From Streptomyces sp. NBC_00490 (GTDB lineage: Bacteria; Actinomycetota; Actinomycetes; Streptomycetales; Streptomycetaceae): 64,000 nt of DNA. Made by a program: the position numbers and the translations under genes. The stretch lies in contig NZ_CP107869.1 in NCBI RefSeq assembly GCF_036013645.1, forward strand, positions 7,936,001 to 8,000,000, given 5' to 3'. This document shows, piece by piece, positions 8,295 to 17,542 of this stretch (its first letter is position 1; every line of letters begins with the position of its first letter). Under the pieces are notes generated by a model. The model was given only the letters and a program-made list of their open reading frames with translations, had not been told where the DNA came from and searched no databases.

Positions 8295-9632
8295 GTGTCC
8301 GACGTAGAACTGGTGCTGCGCTCGACGCGCGTCATCACTCCGGAAGGGACGCGAGCCGCTTCGGTCGCCGTCTCCGCCGGGAGGATCACGGCCGTCCTGC
8401 CGTACGACGCCGCCGTCCCGGAGGGTGCCCGGCTGGAGGACGTCGGCGACCACGTCGTCCTGCCCGGCCTGGTCGACACCCATGTACACGTCAACGACCC
8501 GGGCCGCACCGAGTGGGAGGGCTTCTGGACCGCCACACGCGCGGCGGCGGCCGGCGGCATCACCACCCTCGTCGACATGCCCCTCAACTCCCTGCCGCCG
8601 ACGACGACCGTCGACAACCTCCGTACGAAGCGGGAAGTCGCCGCCGACAAGGCCCACATCGACGTCGGCTTCTGGGGCGGCGCCCTGCCCGACAACGTCA
8701 AGGACCTGCGCCCGCTGCACGAGGCCGGTGTCTTCGGGTTCAAGGCGTTCCTGTCCCCGTCCGGCGTGGACGAGTTCCCGCACCTGGAACAGGACCGGCT
8801 CGCCCGGTCGCTGGCCGAGATCACCTCCTTCGGCGGCCTGCTGATCGTGCACGCCGAGGACCCGCACCACCTGGAGGCCGCCCCGCAGCAGGCCGGCCCC
8901 CGGTACGCCGACTTCCTGGCCTCCCGTCCGCGCGACGCCGAGGACACCGCTATCGCCCAGCTCATCGCCCAGGCGAAGCGGCTGGACGCCCGCGTGCACG
9001 TCCTGCACCTCTCGTCGAGCGACGCGCTCCCGCTCATCGCCGCCGCCAAGGCCGAGGGCGTCCGCATCACGGTCGAGACCTGCCCGCACTACCTCACCCT
9101 CACCGCCGAGGAAGTCCCCGACGGTGCCAGCGAGTTCAAGTGCTGCCCGCCGATTCGCGAGTCTGCCAACCAGGACCTGCTCTGGCAGGCGCTGGCCGAC
9201 GGCACCATCGACTGCGTGGTCACCGACCACTCGCCCTCGACGGCCGACCTGAAGACGGACGACTTCGCGACGGCGTGGGGCGGCATCTCGGGCCTCCAGT
9301 TGAGCCTCGCGGCCGTGTGGACCGAGGCACGCAGGCGCGACCACTCGCTCGAGGACGTCGTCCGCTGGATGTCCACCCGGACCTCCGAACTGGTCGGCCT
9401 GGACCACAAGGGCGCCATCGAGGCCGGCCGTGACGCCGACTTCGCGGTCCTCGCGCCCGACGAGACCTTCACCGTCGACCCGGCACGTCTCCAGCACCGC
9501 AACCGCGTGACGGCGTACGCGGGCAAGACCCTGTACGGCGTCGTGAAGTCGACCTGGCTGCGCGGCGAACGCATCGTCCAGGACGGCGAGTTCACGGAGC
9601 CGAAGGGCCGGCTCCTCACCCGGGACCACTGA
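8295..9632 (+). CDS. allB: allantoinase
   Basis: This cyclic amidohydrolase opens the hydantoin ring of allantoin to give allantoate. Its 445 residues carry the metal ligands of the family: [12 protein letters not shown] (His63, His65), the lysine expected to be carbamylated in [10 protein letters not shown] (Lys150), [20 protein letters not shown] and [12 protein letters not shown] 8295 follows AGAGAGGGG. It is followed 46 bp later by allantoicase, forming an operon under the TTCC-N7-GGAA operators. Confidence 0.95.
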   Translation: MSDVELVLRSTRVITPEGTRAASVAVSAGRITAVLPYDAAVPEGARLEDVGDHVVLPGLVDTHVHVNDPGRTEWEGFWTATRAAAAGGITTLVDMPLNSLPPTTTVDNLRTKREVAADKAHIDVGFWGGALPDNVKDLRPLHEAGVFGFKAFLSPSGVDEFPHLEQDRLARSLAEITSFGGLLIVHAEDPHHLEAAPQQAGPRYADFLASRPRDAEDTAIAQLIAQAKRLDARVHVLHLSSSDALPLIAAAKAEGVRITVETCPHYLTLTAEEVPDGASEFKCCPPIRESANQDLLWQALADGTIDCVVTDHSPSTADLKTDDFATAWGGISGLQLSLAAVWTEARRRDHSLEDVVRWMSTRTSELVGLDHKGAIEAGRDADFAVLAPDETFTVDPARLQHRNRVTAYAGKTLYGVVKSTWLRGERIVQDGEFTEPKGRLLTRDH

Positions 9633-9678
9633 TTCAGACCTCCGCACCCGCAGCGGCCGACTCTCGAAAGGCAGACCT

Positions 9679-10794
9679 TTGACGGCGATTCCGAGCTTCA
9701 CCGGCGACGCGAACCCGTACGGCGGCGGTGACCCGTACGCGGACTACCGCACCGCCGACTTCCCCTTCACCCAGTACGCCGACCTCGCCGCCCGGCAGCT
9801 CGGTGCCGGAGTCATCGCCGCCAACGACGAGTTCTTCGCCCAGCGCGAGAACCTGCTGATCCCCGGGCGCGCCGAGTTCGACCCCGAGCACTTCGGGCAC
9901 AAGGGCAAGATCATGGACGGCTGGGAGACGCGCCGCCGCCGTGGTGCCTCCGCCGGGCACCCGTGGCCGACGGCCGAGGACCACGACTGGGCGCTGGTCC
10001 GCCTCGGCGCGCCCGGCGTGATCCGCGGCATCGTCGTCGACACGGCCCACTTCCGCGGCAACTACCCGCAGGCGGTGTCGGTCGAGGGGACGTCGGTGGC
10101 GGGCTCGCCGTCGCCGGAGGAACTGCTGGGCGACGACGTGAAGTGGACGACGCTCGTCCCGCGCACGGCGGTCGGCGGCCACGCGGCCAACGGCTTCGAG
10201 GTCTCGGTCGAGCAGCGCTTCACCCACGTCCGCGTCAACCAGCACCCCGACGGCGGCATCGCCCGCCTGCGGGTCCACGGCGAAGTGGTCCCGGACCCGC
10301 AGTGGCTGTCGGTCCTCGGCACCTTCGACGTGGTCGCCCTGGAGAACGGCGGCCAGGCCGAGGACGCCTCCAACCTCTTCTACTCCCCGGCCTCCAACAC
10401 CATCCAGCCGGGCCGCTCCCGCAAGATGGACGACGGCTGGGAGACCCGCCGCCGCCGCGACCAGGGCAACGACTGGATCCGCTACCGCCTGGTGGCCCAG
10501 TCCCAGATCCGCGCGATCGAGATCGACACGGCGTATCTGAAGGGCAACAGCGCCGGCTGGGCCTCGGTGTCCGTCAAGGACGGCGAGGACGGCGAGTGGA
10601 CGGAGATCCTCCCGCGCACCCGCCTCCAGCCCGACACCGACCACCGCTTCGTCCTCCCCGCCCCGGCGGTCGGCACCCACGCGCGCGTGGACATCTTCCC
10701 GGACGGCGGCATCTCCCGCCTGCGGCTGCACGGCTCCCTGACGGAGTCCGGCGCGACAGCCTTGGCGGCCCGGCATCAGGAACTCGGCGGCTGA
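9679..10794 (+). CDS. alc: allantoicase
   Basis: This 371-residue enzyme hydrolyses allantoate to ureidoglycolate and urea. It has the characteristic internal duplication: KIMDGWETRRRR near residue 77 and RKMDDGWETRRRRD near residue 250, each followed by an Ile-Val/Glu-Ile-Asp-Thr strand and the HVRVNQHPDGGIARLRVHG or RVDIFPDGGISRLRLHG motif. TTG 9679 is the start, eight bases after GAAAGG. It shares an operon with allantoinase. The ureidoglycolate product leads to glyoxylate, the substrate of the nearby malate synthase. Confidence 0.95.
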   Translation: MTAIPSFTGDANPYGGGDPYADYRTADFPFTQYADLAARQLGAGVIAANDEFFAQRENLLIPGRAEFDPEHFGHKGKIMDGWETRRRRGASAGHPWPTAEDHDWALVRLGAPGVIRGIVVDTAHFRGNYPQAVSVEGTSVAGSPSPEELLGDDVKWTTLVPRTAVGGHAANGFEVSVEQRFTHVRVNQHPDGGIARLRVHGEVVPDPQWLSVLGTFDVVALENGGQAEDASNLFYSPASNTIQPGRSRKMDDGWETRRRRDQGNDWIRYRLVAQSQIRAIEIDTAYLKGNSAGWASVSVKDGEDGEWTEILPRTRLQPDTDHRFVLPAPAVGTHARVDIFPDGGISRLRLHGSLTESGATALAARHQELGG

Positions 10795-10810
10795 CAGGCG
10801 CAGGGCGTCA

Positions 10811-10903
10811 AACGCCGGAGGGGCTGAGAAACCAGCCCGTCCGGCGTTCGAGGACGAGGCCCGTTCAGGGCCGAAGCGGGGGTCTGGGGGCGGCAGCCCC
10901 CAG
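10811..10903. terminator. two consecutive hairpins between allantoicase and the SDR gene
   Basis: A stem with 9-bp outer arms AACGCCGGA / TCCGGCGTT (10811-10819 and 10840-10848) carries a second inner stem GGGCTG / CAGCCC. A second hairpin has arms CTGGGGGC / GCCCCCAG (10884-10891 and 10896-10903). The convergent flanking genes suggest a bidirectional terminator. The first sequence resembles a dispersed palindrome seen after many Streptomyces operons. Confidence 0.7.
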
Positions 10904-10949
10904 GGACGGGACGGGTAGGGGCGGCGGGGGCGAGAACATCACATGGGCG

Positions 10950-11687
10950 TCACGCCGCGTGCCCCCCGTCCACCGACAGCTCCGCCCCCGTCACGTAATC
11001 CGCCCCCGCCAGGTAGGCGACCATCCCCGCCACCTCGCCGGCCGTCCCGAACCGCCCGAGCGCCGTCATCGCCGCCTGCCCCGCCGCGTAGGGCCCGTCC
11101 GCCGGATTCATGTCCGTGTCGACAGGACCCGGATGCACGATGTTCGCGGTGATACCGCGGGGGCCGAGTTCCCGGGCGAGGGCCTTCGTGAGGCCGATCA
11201 GGGCCGACTTGCTGGTCGCGTAGAGGGTCCCGCCGGGGCCCGGCACCCGCTGGGTCATACAGGTGCCGACGGTGATGATCCGGCCCCCGGACGACATCCG
11301 CGCGGCCGCCGCCTGCGAGGCCAGGAACACCCCGCGCACATTGACCGCCAGCACCCGGTCCACCTCCGCGAGCGACAGGTCCTCCAGCGGCCCCAGCACC
11401 CCCACGCCCACGTTGTTGACCAGCACGTCCAGGTCGCCCAGCGCCTCCACCGCACGGTCCACGGCTCCCGCCGCCTCGGCCGCGTCCGCGGAGTCCGCCC
11501 GCAGGGCCACCGCACGGCGCCCCACCGCCTCGACGGCCCGTACGACGTCCTCGGCCGCCTCCTTGCCGTTCACGTACGTGAGGGCCACGTCCGCGCCCTC
11601 CCGGGCCAGCCGTACCGCTGTCGCCGCGCCGATACCGCGGCTGCCGCCCGTGACGAGAGCCACCTTGCCGTTCAGAGAAGCAGTCAT
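10950..11687 (-). CDS. SDR-family NAD(P)-dependent oxidoreductase
   Basis: This is a 245-residue classical short-chain dehydrogenase. TGGSRGIG (13-20) binds the dinucleotide, VNNVGVG is the NNAG-type motif, and YATSKSALIGLTKALARE supplies the catalytic Tyr and Lys. It ends AELSVDGGHAA, as usual for 3-oxoacyl-ACP reductase-like members. It is divergent from the AIM24-like gene at 11788. Substrate unknown. Confidence 0.85.
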   Translation of the reverse strand: MTASLNGKVALVTGGSRGIGAATAVRLAREGADVALTYVNGKEAAEDVVRAVEAVGRRAVALRADSADAAEAAGAVDRAVEALGDLDVLVNNVGVGVLGPLEDLSLAEVDRVLAVNVRGVFLASQAAAARMSSGGRIITVGTCMTQRVPGPGGTLYATSKSALIGLTKALARELGPRGITANIVHPGPVDTDMNPADGPYAAGQAAMTALGRFGTAGEVAGMVAYLAGADYVTGAELSVDGGHAA

Positions 11688-11787
11688 GGCTCCATCCCAG
11701 TGGTCCGCGGGCGCCCGTGCTGGCGGCGAACGGACACCGAGGTGGGATGCCCGGAACTCTTTCCTCCGCTTCCCGCGTTCTCCAGAC

Positions 11788-12603
11788 GTGACCCTTCAGC
11801 AAGACATCGTCGGCAACGCCATGCAGATGGCGGTCGTCAGCCTGCAGCCCGGTCAGACCGTGTACTGCGAGGCCGGAAAGTTCCTGTTCAAGACCACGAA
11901 CGTCACCATGGAGACCCGCCTCGGCGGCCCGTCGAACCCCGGTGGCCAGCAGCCCCAGGGCGGCGCCGGCGGTATGGGCGGCATGCTCCGCCAGGCCATG
12001 GGCACCGCCATGCAGGTCGGTCAGCGTGCCCTCGCGGGCGAGTCGCTGGCGTTCCAGTACTTCACGTCGACCGGCGGCGAGGGCACCGTCGGCTTCGCGG
12101 GCGTCCTGCCCGGTGAGATGCGGGCCCTGGAGCTCGACGGCACGCGCGCGTGGTTCGCGGAGAAGGACGCCTTCGTCGCCGCCGAGTCCACCGTCGACTT
12201 CGGCATCGCCTTCCAGGGCGGCAGGACTGGCATGAAGGGCGGCGAGGGGTTCGTCCTGGAGAAGTTCACCGGCCGCGGCACCGTGATCATCGCTGGCGCC
12301 GGAAACTTCATCGACCTCGATCCGGCGGACTTCGGGGGCCGCATCGAGGTCGACACGGGCTGCGTCGTCGCCTTCGAGGAGGGCATCCGCTACGGCGTCC
12401 AGCGCGTCGGCGGCCTCAACCGGCAGGGGCTCATGAACGCCGTCCTCGGTGGCGAGGGCCTCTCCCTGGCCACCCTGGAGGGCAGCGGCCGCGTCATCCT
12501 CCAGTCCCTCACCATCGAGAGCCTCGCCAACGCCCTGAAGAAGGCGCAGGGCGGCGACAAGCAGGGCCCGACGGGCGGCCTGTTCTCCACGAACGCCGGG
12601 TGA
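11788..12603 (+). CDS. AIM24-family protein (TIGR00266-like)
   Basis: This 271-residue protein has the AIM24 beta-sandwich pattern: LQPGQTVYCEAGKFLFKT, then GFAGVLPGEMRALELDG and FVLEKFTGRGTVIIAGAGNFIDLDP. A Gly/Gln/Met-rich insert (about residues 50-75) separates the first strands. GTG 11788 has no Shine-Dalgarno sequence and is probably leaderless. Bacterial members are of unknown function; some are linked to the membrane or tellurite/TerD-like systems, but nothing in the context here says so. Confidence 0.78.
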   Translation: MTLQQDIVGNAMQMAVVSLQPGQTVYCEAGKFLFKTTNVTMETRLGGPSNPGGQQPQGGAGGMGGMLRQAMGTAMQVGQRALAGESLAFQYFTSTGGEGTVGFAGVLPGEMRALELDGTRAWFAEKDAFVAAESTVDFGIAFQGGRTGMKGGEGFVLEKFTGRGTVIIAGAGNFIDLDPADFGGRIEVDTGCVVAFEEGIRYGVQRVGGLNRQGLMNAVLGGEGLSLATLEGSGRVILQSLTIESLANALKKAQGGDKQGPTGGLFSTNAG

Positions 12604-12683
12604 CGCGCCACCGATGAGTTGCGGGTGCCCGTGGGGTCTGAGCTGATGACAACAGACCCCACCCGAGAGGGAAGGCACCCGTC

Positions 12684-13310
12684 ATGGGCAAGCTCGTCTC
12701 CCAGATCTTCGTCAGCCTCGACGGCGTCTACCAGGGCCCCGGCGGCCCCCAGGAGGACACCAGGGGCGGCTTCGAGCAGGGCGGCTGGACCGTCCCGTAC
12801 GCCGACGAGGACTTCGGCCGGTTCGTCGGCGGGGTCTTCGCCGACGTCGGCGCGTTCCTCCTCGGCCGTCGCACGTACGACATCTTCGCCGGGTACTGGC
12901 CGAAGGTGACCGACCCCGCCGACCCGGTCGCCGCGAAGCTCAACGCCCTGCCGAAGTACGTCGCCTCCTCCACTCTCACCGACCCGGAGTGGTCCGGCAC
13001 CACTGTCATCGGCGGTGACCTCGCCAAGGAGGTCACCTCCCTCAAGGAGCGCACCGACGGCGAGATCCAGCTCCACGGCAGCGGAGCCCTCCTGCGGTCC
13101 CTGCTGAACCTCGACCTGATCGACACCGTCCACCTGATCACCTTCCCGGTCGTGCTCGGCGCCGGCCGCCGCCTCTTCACCGAGGGCGGCCTGCCGACCG
13201 CCTTCACGCACCGGAGCGGGCTCATCACCTCCACGGGCGCCTCCATCCAGACGTACGACCTGGCGGGACGGCCGGAGTACGGGTCTTACGAGCTCCCCGA
13301 AAACCCCTAG
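12684..13310 (+). CDS. dihydrofolate reductase-like (RibD C-terminal family) protein
   Basis: This 208-residue protein has the DHFR/RibD-reductase fold: VSQIFVSLDGVYQGPGG at the N-terminus, FLLGRRTYDIFAGYWP, and GGDLAKEVTSLKE with HGSGALLRSLLNLDLIDTVHLITFPVVLGAG, the NADPH-binding and C-terminal strands. Members are stand-alone reductases rather than true folate enzymes. ATG 12684 follows GAGAGGGAAGG. No operon partner is evident. Confidence 0.8.
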   Translation: MGKLVSQIFVSLDGVYQGPGGPQEDTRGGFEQGGWTVPYADEDFGRFVGGVFADVGAFLLGRRTYDIFAGYWPKVTDPADPVAAKLNALPKYVASSTLTDPEWSGTTVIGGDLAKEVTSLKERTDGEIQLHGSGALLRSLLNLDLIDTVHLITFPVVLGAGRRLFTEGGLPTAFTHRSGLITSTGASIQTYDLAGRPEYGSYELPENP

Positions 13311-13401
13311 GCGAAGTCCGGCCGCGCGAGTACGGTGATCGCTCCGCGTGCGAGCCACCGACGTCTCCACATCACCGAGGGAGACCGGGAGAGCCGCCCA
13401 G

Positions 13402-14307
13402 ATGTCCTCGATCGCCGTACCGGGCGTCCTCGCGCCCCGCCGCACCTGGCTGACCGACCTGCCCGTCCTGCTCGTGGCGGTGGTGTGGGGCGCGAGCTAT
13501 CTCGCCGCCAAGGACATCACCACCGCCCGCACGGTGATCGCGGTCCTGGTGCTGCGCTTCGCGATCGTCCTGCCCGCCCTCGTGGCCGTCGGCTGGCGCT
13601 CGCTGCGCACCCTGAGCGCCGTCCAGTGGCGCGGGGCCGGACTCCTCGGGCTGATCCTCAGCGGGATCTTCCTGCTGGAGACGTACGGCGTCGTCCACAC
13701 CTCGGCCACCAACGCGGGCCTCATCATCAGCCTCACCATGATCTTCACGCCGCTCGCCGAGGCCGCCGTCACCCGCACCCGCCCCTCACGGGCCTTCCTC
13801 GGCGCCGCCGCCCTCTCCGTGCTCGGCGTCGTCCTGCTCACCCAGGGCGGCGGCTTCACCTCGCCCTCCCTCGGCGATCTGCTCATGCTGCTCGCGGCCC
13901 TGGCCCGCACGGTCCACGTCCTGGCCATGTCCCGCGTCAAGTCCGTCCAGGGCGCCGACGCGCTCTCCCTGACCACCGTCCAACTCGGCGCCGCCGTGGC
14001 GGTGTTCGCGCTCCTGGCGACCGGCGCCGACGCCACGCCCTGGCAGACGGCCGTGGACTTCGGGCCGCGTGAGTGGGCCGGGCTGCTGTTCCTGTCCGTG
14101 TGCTGCACGTTGTTCGCCTTCTTCGTGCAGATGTGGGCGGTCCGCCGCACCTCCCCCTCCCGGGTCAGCCTGCTCCTGGGCACCGAACCCCTGTGGGCCG
14201 CCCTGGCCGGTATCACGCTCGGCGGGGAACGGCTCGGCGTCCTCGGCCTGGCGGGCGGCGCGCTGGTGCTTGTGGGGACCGCGTGGGGGCGCCGGGCGGC
14301 AGGTTAA
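13402..14307 (+). CDS. EamA/DMT-family transporter
   Basis: This 301-residue membrane protein has about ten hydrophobic segments in two homologous halves, each an EamA unit. VLLVAVVWGASYLAAKD is the typical first segment, and SLLLGTEPLWAALAGITLGGE is the signature of the second half. ATG 13402 follows GGGAGAG; an upstream GTG at 13348 would add 18 residues without membrane character. Substrates of this family (metabolites, amino acids, drugs) cannot be inferred. Confidence 0.85.
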   Translation: MSSIAVPGVLAPRRTWLTDLPVLLVAVVWGASYLAAKDITTARTVIAVLVLRFAIVLPALVAVGWRSLRTLSAVQWRGAGLLGLILSGIFLLETYGVVHTSATNAGLIISLTMIFTPLAEAAVTRTRPSRAFLGAAALSVLGVVLLTQGGGFTSPSLGDLLMLLAALARTVHVLAMSRVKSVQGADALSLTTVQLGAAVAVFALLATGADATPWQTAVDFGPREWAGLLFLSVCCTLFAFFVQMWAVRRTSPSRVSLLLGTEPLWAALAGITLGGERLGVLGLAGGALVLVGTAWGRRAAG

Positions 14308-14393
14308 CTCCGGGAAAACTCATCGGACTTGACGGTGAAAATCTCCGAAGTTGTCATTGACATGCCACTGTCTACGCGCGTCATCATGAGGGC

Positions 14394-14783
14394 ATGAGAT
14401 TCCCCCCACGAATCACTCGTATCGGCGCCGCGGCCGCCGTCCTGTCCGCGCTTCTCGTCGGCGGCACCGTCGCCACGGCCTCCCCGGCCGCCGCCGCGGT
14501 CGGCAGCATCTGCTACAGCGCCCTGCCCTCCCAGGCGCACGACACCCTCGACCTGATCGAGCAGGGTGGTCCCTTCCCGTACTCCCAGGACGGCGCCGTC
14601 TTCCAGAACCGGGAAGGCGTCCTGCCCAGCCAGTCGAGCAGCTACTACCACGAGTACACGGTCATCACGCCCGGATCGTCCACGCGCGGAGCCCGTCGTA
14701 TCGTCACCGGCCAGAAGACCCAGGAGGACTACTACACGGCGGACCACTACGCCACGTTCAAGCTGGTCAACTACGGCTGCTGA
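14394..14783 (+). CDS. secreted guanyl-preferring ribonuclease, RNase Sa/T1 family
   Basis: This 129-residue precursor has a signal peptide of about 35 residues ending in an Ala-rich cleavage region. The mature part closely follows RNase Sa: CYSALPSQAHDTLDLI, GPFPYSQDGAVFQNRE, YYHEYTVITPG, GARRIVTG and TADHYATF. Expected catalytic residues are Glu87, Arg98/Arg101 and His118, and Cys40 and Cys129 are placed for the single disulphide. It cleaves RNA after guanine outside the cell. No barstar-like inhibitor gene is adjacent; secretion may make one unnecessary. Confidence 0.93.
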   Translation: MRFPPRITRIGAAAAVLSALLVGGTVATASPAAAAVGSICYSALPSQAHDTLDLIEQGGPFPYSQDGAVFQNREGVLPSQSSSYYHEYTVITPGSSTRGARRIVTGQKTQEDYYTADHYATFKLVNYGC

Positions 14784-14807
14784 GCCGGCCGGAGCTCCGG
14801 TCCGCGT

Positions 14808-15014
14808 TCAGCCCGGCTTCCGGCTCTCCGCGGCGGCGAACAGAGCGATCGCCAGCACGAGCAGGGCGACGCTCGCGTAGAGCCCGTAGCCGTCGAGGAA
14901 GCCGATCCGCTGCACGAGTCCCCAGTGCCAGTCGGTGAACTCGTGCACCAGGCCGGCGACGCCCTGCACCAGGGCGAGGAATCCGAGCAGTTCCAGCAGT
15001 TGCTTCATGCGCAT
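14808..15014 (-). CDS. small two-helix membrane protein
   Basis: This is a 68-residue protein starting MRMKQLLELLGFLALVQGVAG with a second hydrophobic segment YGLYASVALLVLAIALFAAAE. It has an HEFTDWHWG loop between the helices. ATG 15014 follows GGGGCGAG; ATG 15008 would be six bases shorter. Function unknown; the length and layout suggest a small inner-membrane accessory protein. Confidence 0.65.
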   Translation of the reverse strand: MRMKQLLELLGFLALVQGVAGLVHEFTDWHWGLVQRIGFLDGYGLYASVALLVLAIALFAAAESRKPG

Positions 15015-15152
15015 ACGCTCGCCCCGCGGACCCCCCACGCACATCGGCCGCGGGGCGAGGCGCGTGCGACGGAAGTCTGCGGTCCGCGCGGTCCGGCCGC
15101 GCCGAAAGTAGGCGGCCCGCCGACTTTGGTCGGAGATCGCGTCCGCGCGGAG

Positions 15153-15179
15153 GTGACACGGACCTTCCGTGCGTAGATT
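15153..15179 (+). promoter_or_regulatory. promoter for a leaderless histidine kinase mRNA
   Basis: GTGACA (15153-15158) and TAGATT (15174-15179) form -35 and -10 elements 15 bp apart. The -10 box ends eight bases before the GTG at 15188, so transcription should begin at or beside the start codon. Confidence 0.6.
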
Positions 15180-15187
15180 TGTCGACC

Positions 15188-16438
15188 GTGAGTGGAGACG
15201 AGCCCGTAGCGGTGCCCCCGGCGTTCGCGGGGCGGCGCTGGCTGATGCCCTCAGCCGTTCTGAAGGAGCTCGACCCGGACGGCGAGCGCCCCGGACAGCG
15301 GCCCCGGCGTACCGCGCGCGACTGGCTCGTCGACTTCAGCTGCTTCGCGGTGGCCGTGATCATCGGCCTGGTCGGCGCGGAGGCGGTGACCTCCAACCCC
15401 CATGTCCCGGACGCCCTCGCCCGCCTCGACCAGGTGATCGGCGCGATCGCCTGCGCCGCGGTGTGGCTGCGCCGCCGCTGGCCCGTCGGGCTGGCCGTCG
15501 CCATGCTCCCCGTGGGGCTCGTCTCGGACACCGCGGGCGGCACCTGCATCATCGCCCTGTTCACGCTCACCGTGCACCGGCCGTTCCGGTACATCGCGTG
15601 GGTGGGCGGGGCCAACATGGCGCTGATCCCGCTCTACTGCTGGATCCGTCCCGACCCCGACCTGCCGTATCTCGCCACGGTCGTCATCTTCGTGCTGATG
15701 ACCGCGGTGGTGGTCGCCTCGGGCATGGTCGTACGGTCCAAGCGGCAACTGGTGCTGAGCTTCCAGGACCGCGCCCGGCGCGCCGCGACGGAGGCCCGGC
15801 TGCGGGCCGAGCAGGCGCAGCGGCTGGCCCGCGAGGCCATCGCCCGCGAGATGCACGACGTCCTCGCCCACCGGCTGACCCTGCTGAGTGTGCACGCGGG
15901 CGCGCTGGAGTTCCGGCCCGACGCACCCCGGGAGGAGGTCGCCCGCGCGGCCGGCGTCATCCGGGAGAGCTCCCACGAGGCGCTCCAGGACCTGCGCGAG
16001 ATCATCGGGGTCCTGCGGGCCGGGGAGCAGGACGACACGGGCCGCCCCCAGCCGACCCTCGCCGCTTTGGACGCGCTGGTCGCCGAGTCCCGTGAGGCCG
16101 GCATGAAGGTCAGCCTCGACACCCGCGTCACCGACCCCGCCGCCGTCCCCGCCTCCGTCGGCCGCACCGCCTACCGCATCGCCCAGGAAGGCCTGACGAA
16201 CGCCCGCAAACACGCCCCCGGCACCGAGGTCACCGTCGCGGTCGAGGGCGCGCCCGGCGAGGGCCTCACGGTGACCGTCCGCAACCCCGCACCCGAGGGC
16301 GAGGTGACCCCCGTACCGGGCTCAGGACAGGGGCTCATCGGGCTGACCGAACGGGCGACGCTGGCCGGCGGGCGACTCGAGCACGGGCCGGAGGCGGGCG
16401 GAGGGTTCGGGGTGCGGGCGTGGCTGCCGTGGACGTGA
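15188..16438 (+). CDS. NarL-type sensor histidine kinase
   Basis: This 416-residue membrane kinase has five or six hydrophobic segments between residues about 45 and 180, then a HisKA_3 dimerisation domain with AREMHDVLAHRLTLL (phospho-acceptor His223) and a short HATPase with the N box QEGLTNARKHAPG (Asn338) and GQGLIGLTERATLAGG. GTG 15188 is favoured as a leaderless start from the TAGATT promoter. The matching response regulator follows at 16792, after an unusual 353-bp gap. The signal is unknown. Confidence 0.9.
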   Translation: MSGDEPVAVPPAFAGRRWLMPSAVLKELDPDGERPGQRPRRTARDWLVDFSCFAVAVIIGLVGAEAVTSNPHVPDALARLDQVIGAIACAAVWLRRRWPVGLAVAMLPVGLVSDTAGGTCIIALFTLTVHRPFRYIAWVGGANMALIPLYCWIRPDPDLPYLATVVIFVLMTAVVVASGMVVRSKRQLVLSFQDRARRAATEARLRAEQAQRLAREAIAREMHDVLAHRLTLLSVHAGALEFRPDAPREEVARAAGVIRESSHEALQDLREIIGVLRAGEQDDTGRPQPTLAALDALVAESREAGMKVSLDTRVTDPAAVPASVGRTAYRIAQEGLTNARKHAPGTEVTVAVEGAPGEGLTVTVRNPAPEGEVTPVPGSGQGLIGLTERATLAGGRLEHGPEAGGGFGVRAWLPWT

Positions 16439-16791
16439 ACCGGGCGCCGCGCGTGGGGTGTTCGCGCCTGCCGCGAACCGGCCTGCCAGCAAAGGGTGCG
16501 CGCCGCCCGAGTGGCAGGAACCGAGGACCGTGACGACACGGGCACCGGGCGCGCCGGGTTCGGTGTCCGCGGAACCGCAGCAGCGCCGTGTCGCCCGGGT
16601 GGCCTGGGCGTCGTACGGCGTCCGTGTCTCGGTCGCCGCGCTCCGGGAGCCGAGCCAACTCCACGCCGACCGCGCGCCGTTGACGCTTCCCCCGCGGTAC
16701 GTCGGCGCGGTGGCGGCGGTTCCGGAACGGAGTGCGGTTGTGTGGCCGACGACAGCCGGTAGGACCCCGAAACCGTGATTACGTAGGCCTC
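16439..16791. other. 353-bp spacer between kinase and regulator genes
   Basis: No convincing gene is present. A short plus-strand frame (about 16510-16778) reads RVAWASYGVRVSVAALREP and could be the eroded end of a protein, but it has no start signal or family match I can defend. The right end carries the regulator's probable promoter close to its ATG. Confidence 0.4.
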
Positions 16792-17499
16792 ATGACCGCG
16801 ATCAGACTGCTCCTCGTCGACGACGATCCGCTGGTTCGGGCCGGCCTGTCCCTGATGATCGGCGGTGCCGACGGCATCGAGATCGTCGGGGAGGCCGCCG
16901 ACGGCAAGGACGTCGACGCGCTCGTCGACCGCACCCGCCCGGACGTCGTCCTCATGGACATCCGGATGCCGTCCATGGACGGCATCACCGCCACCGAACG
17001 GCTGCGCACCCGGCCCGACGCGCCCCAGGTCGTGGTCCTCACCACCTTCCACGCCGACGAACAGGTCCTGCGCGCCCTGCGCGCGGGCGCCGCCGGGTTC
17101 GTCCTCAAGGACACCCCGCCCGCACAGATCGTCGACGCGGTGCGCCGGGTCGCGGCCGGCGACCCGGTCCTGTCGCCCACCGTCACCCGGCAGTTGATGC
17201 ACCACGCGGCCGGCACCGCCGCCGACACCCGCCGGGCACGCGCACGCGCACGGATCGCCGCCGTCAACGACCGTGAGCGCGAGGTGGCCGTCGCGGTCGG
17301 CCGGGGCCTGTCCAACGCCGAGATCGCCGCGGAACTCTTCATGAGCGTGGCCACCGTCAAGACCCACGTCTCCCGCGTCCTGGCCAAGCTCGGCCTCAAC
17401 AACCGGGTGCAGATCGCGCTGCTCGCGTATGACGCGGGGCTGTTGGAGGACGGGACCGACGCCGCGGAATCCGGGGAATCGAGGGAGGGCGGGCACTAG
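16792..17499 (+). CDS. NarL/FixJ-family response regulator
   Basis: This 235-residue regulator has a receiver domain with LLVDDDPLVRAGLSLMI, phospho-acceptor Asp56 in VVLMDIRMP, the Thr of VVVLTTFHADE and the Lys of GFVLKD, followed by a LuxR-type helix-turn-helix (DREREVAVAVGRGLSNAEIA and VKTHVSRVLAKLG). ATG 16792 has no Shine-Dalgarno sequence and is likely leaderless. It pairs with the kinase ending at 16438. Confidence 0.92.
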   Translation: MTAIRLLLVDDDPLVRAGLSLMIGGADGIEIVGEAADGKDVDALVDRTRPDVVLMDIRMPSMDGITATERLRTRPDAPQVVVLTTFHADEQVLRALRAGAAGFVLKDTPPAQIVDAVRRVAAGDPVLSPTVTRQLMHHAAGTAADTRRARARARIAAVNDREREVAVAVGRGLSNAEIAAELFMSVATVKTHVSRVLAKLGLNNRVQIALLAYDAGLLEDGTDAAESGESREGGH

Positions 17500-17542
17500 C
17501 GGGTCGCGCTGTCCGTTCTCGGAGTGAGGGGAAGGGATCTTC

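Noticed and set aside
8237..9433. Long plus-strand Arg/Pro-rich frame overlapping allantoinase
   Set aside because: It is a frame shadow of allB, with the Arg/Pro/Gly bias usual for alternative frames in GC-rich DNA; the same holds for many other long frames across the window.
16458..16778. Possible 106-residue gene between kinase and regulator
   Set aside because: No ribosome site, no family match, and amino-acid composition typical of spurious GC-rich frames.
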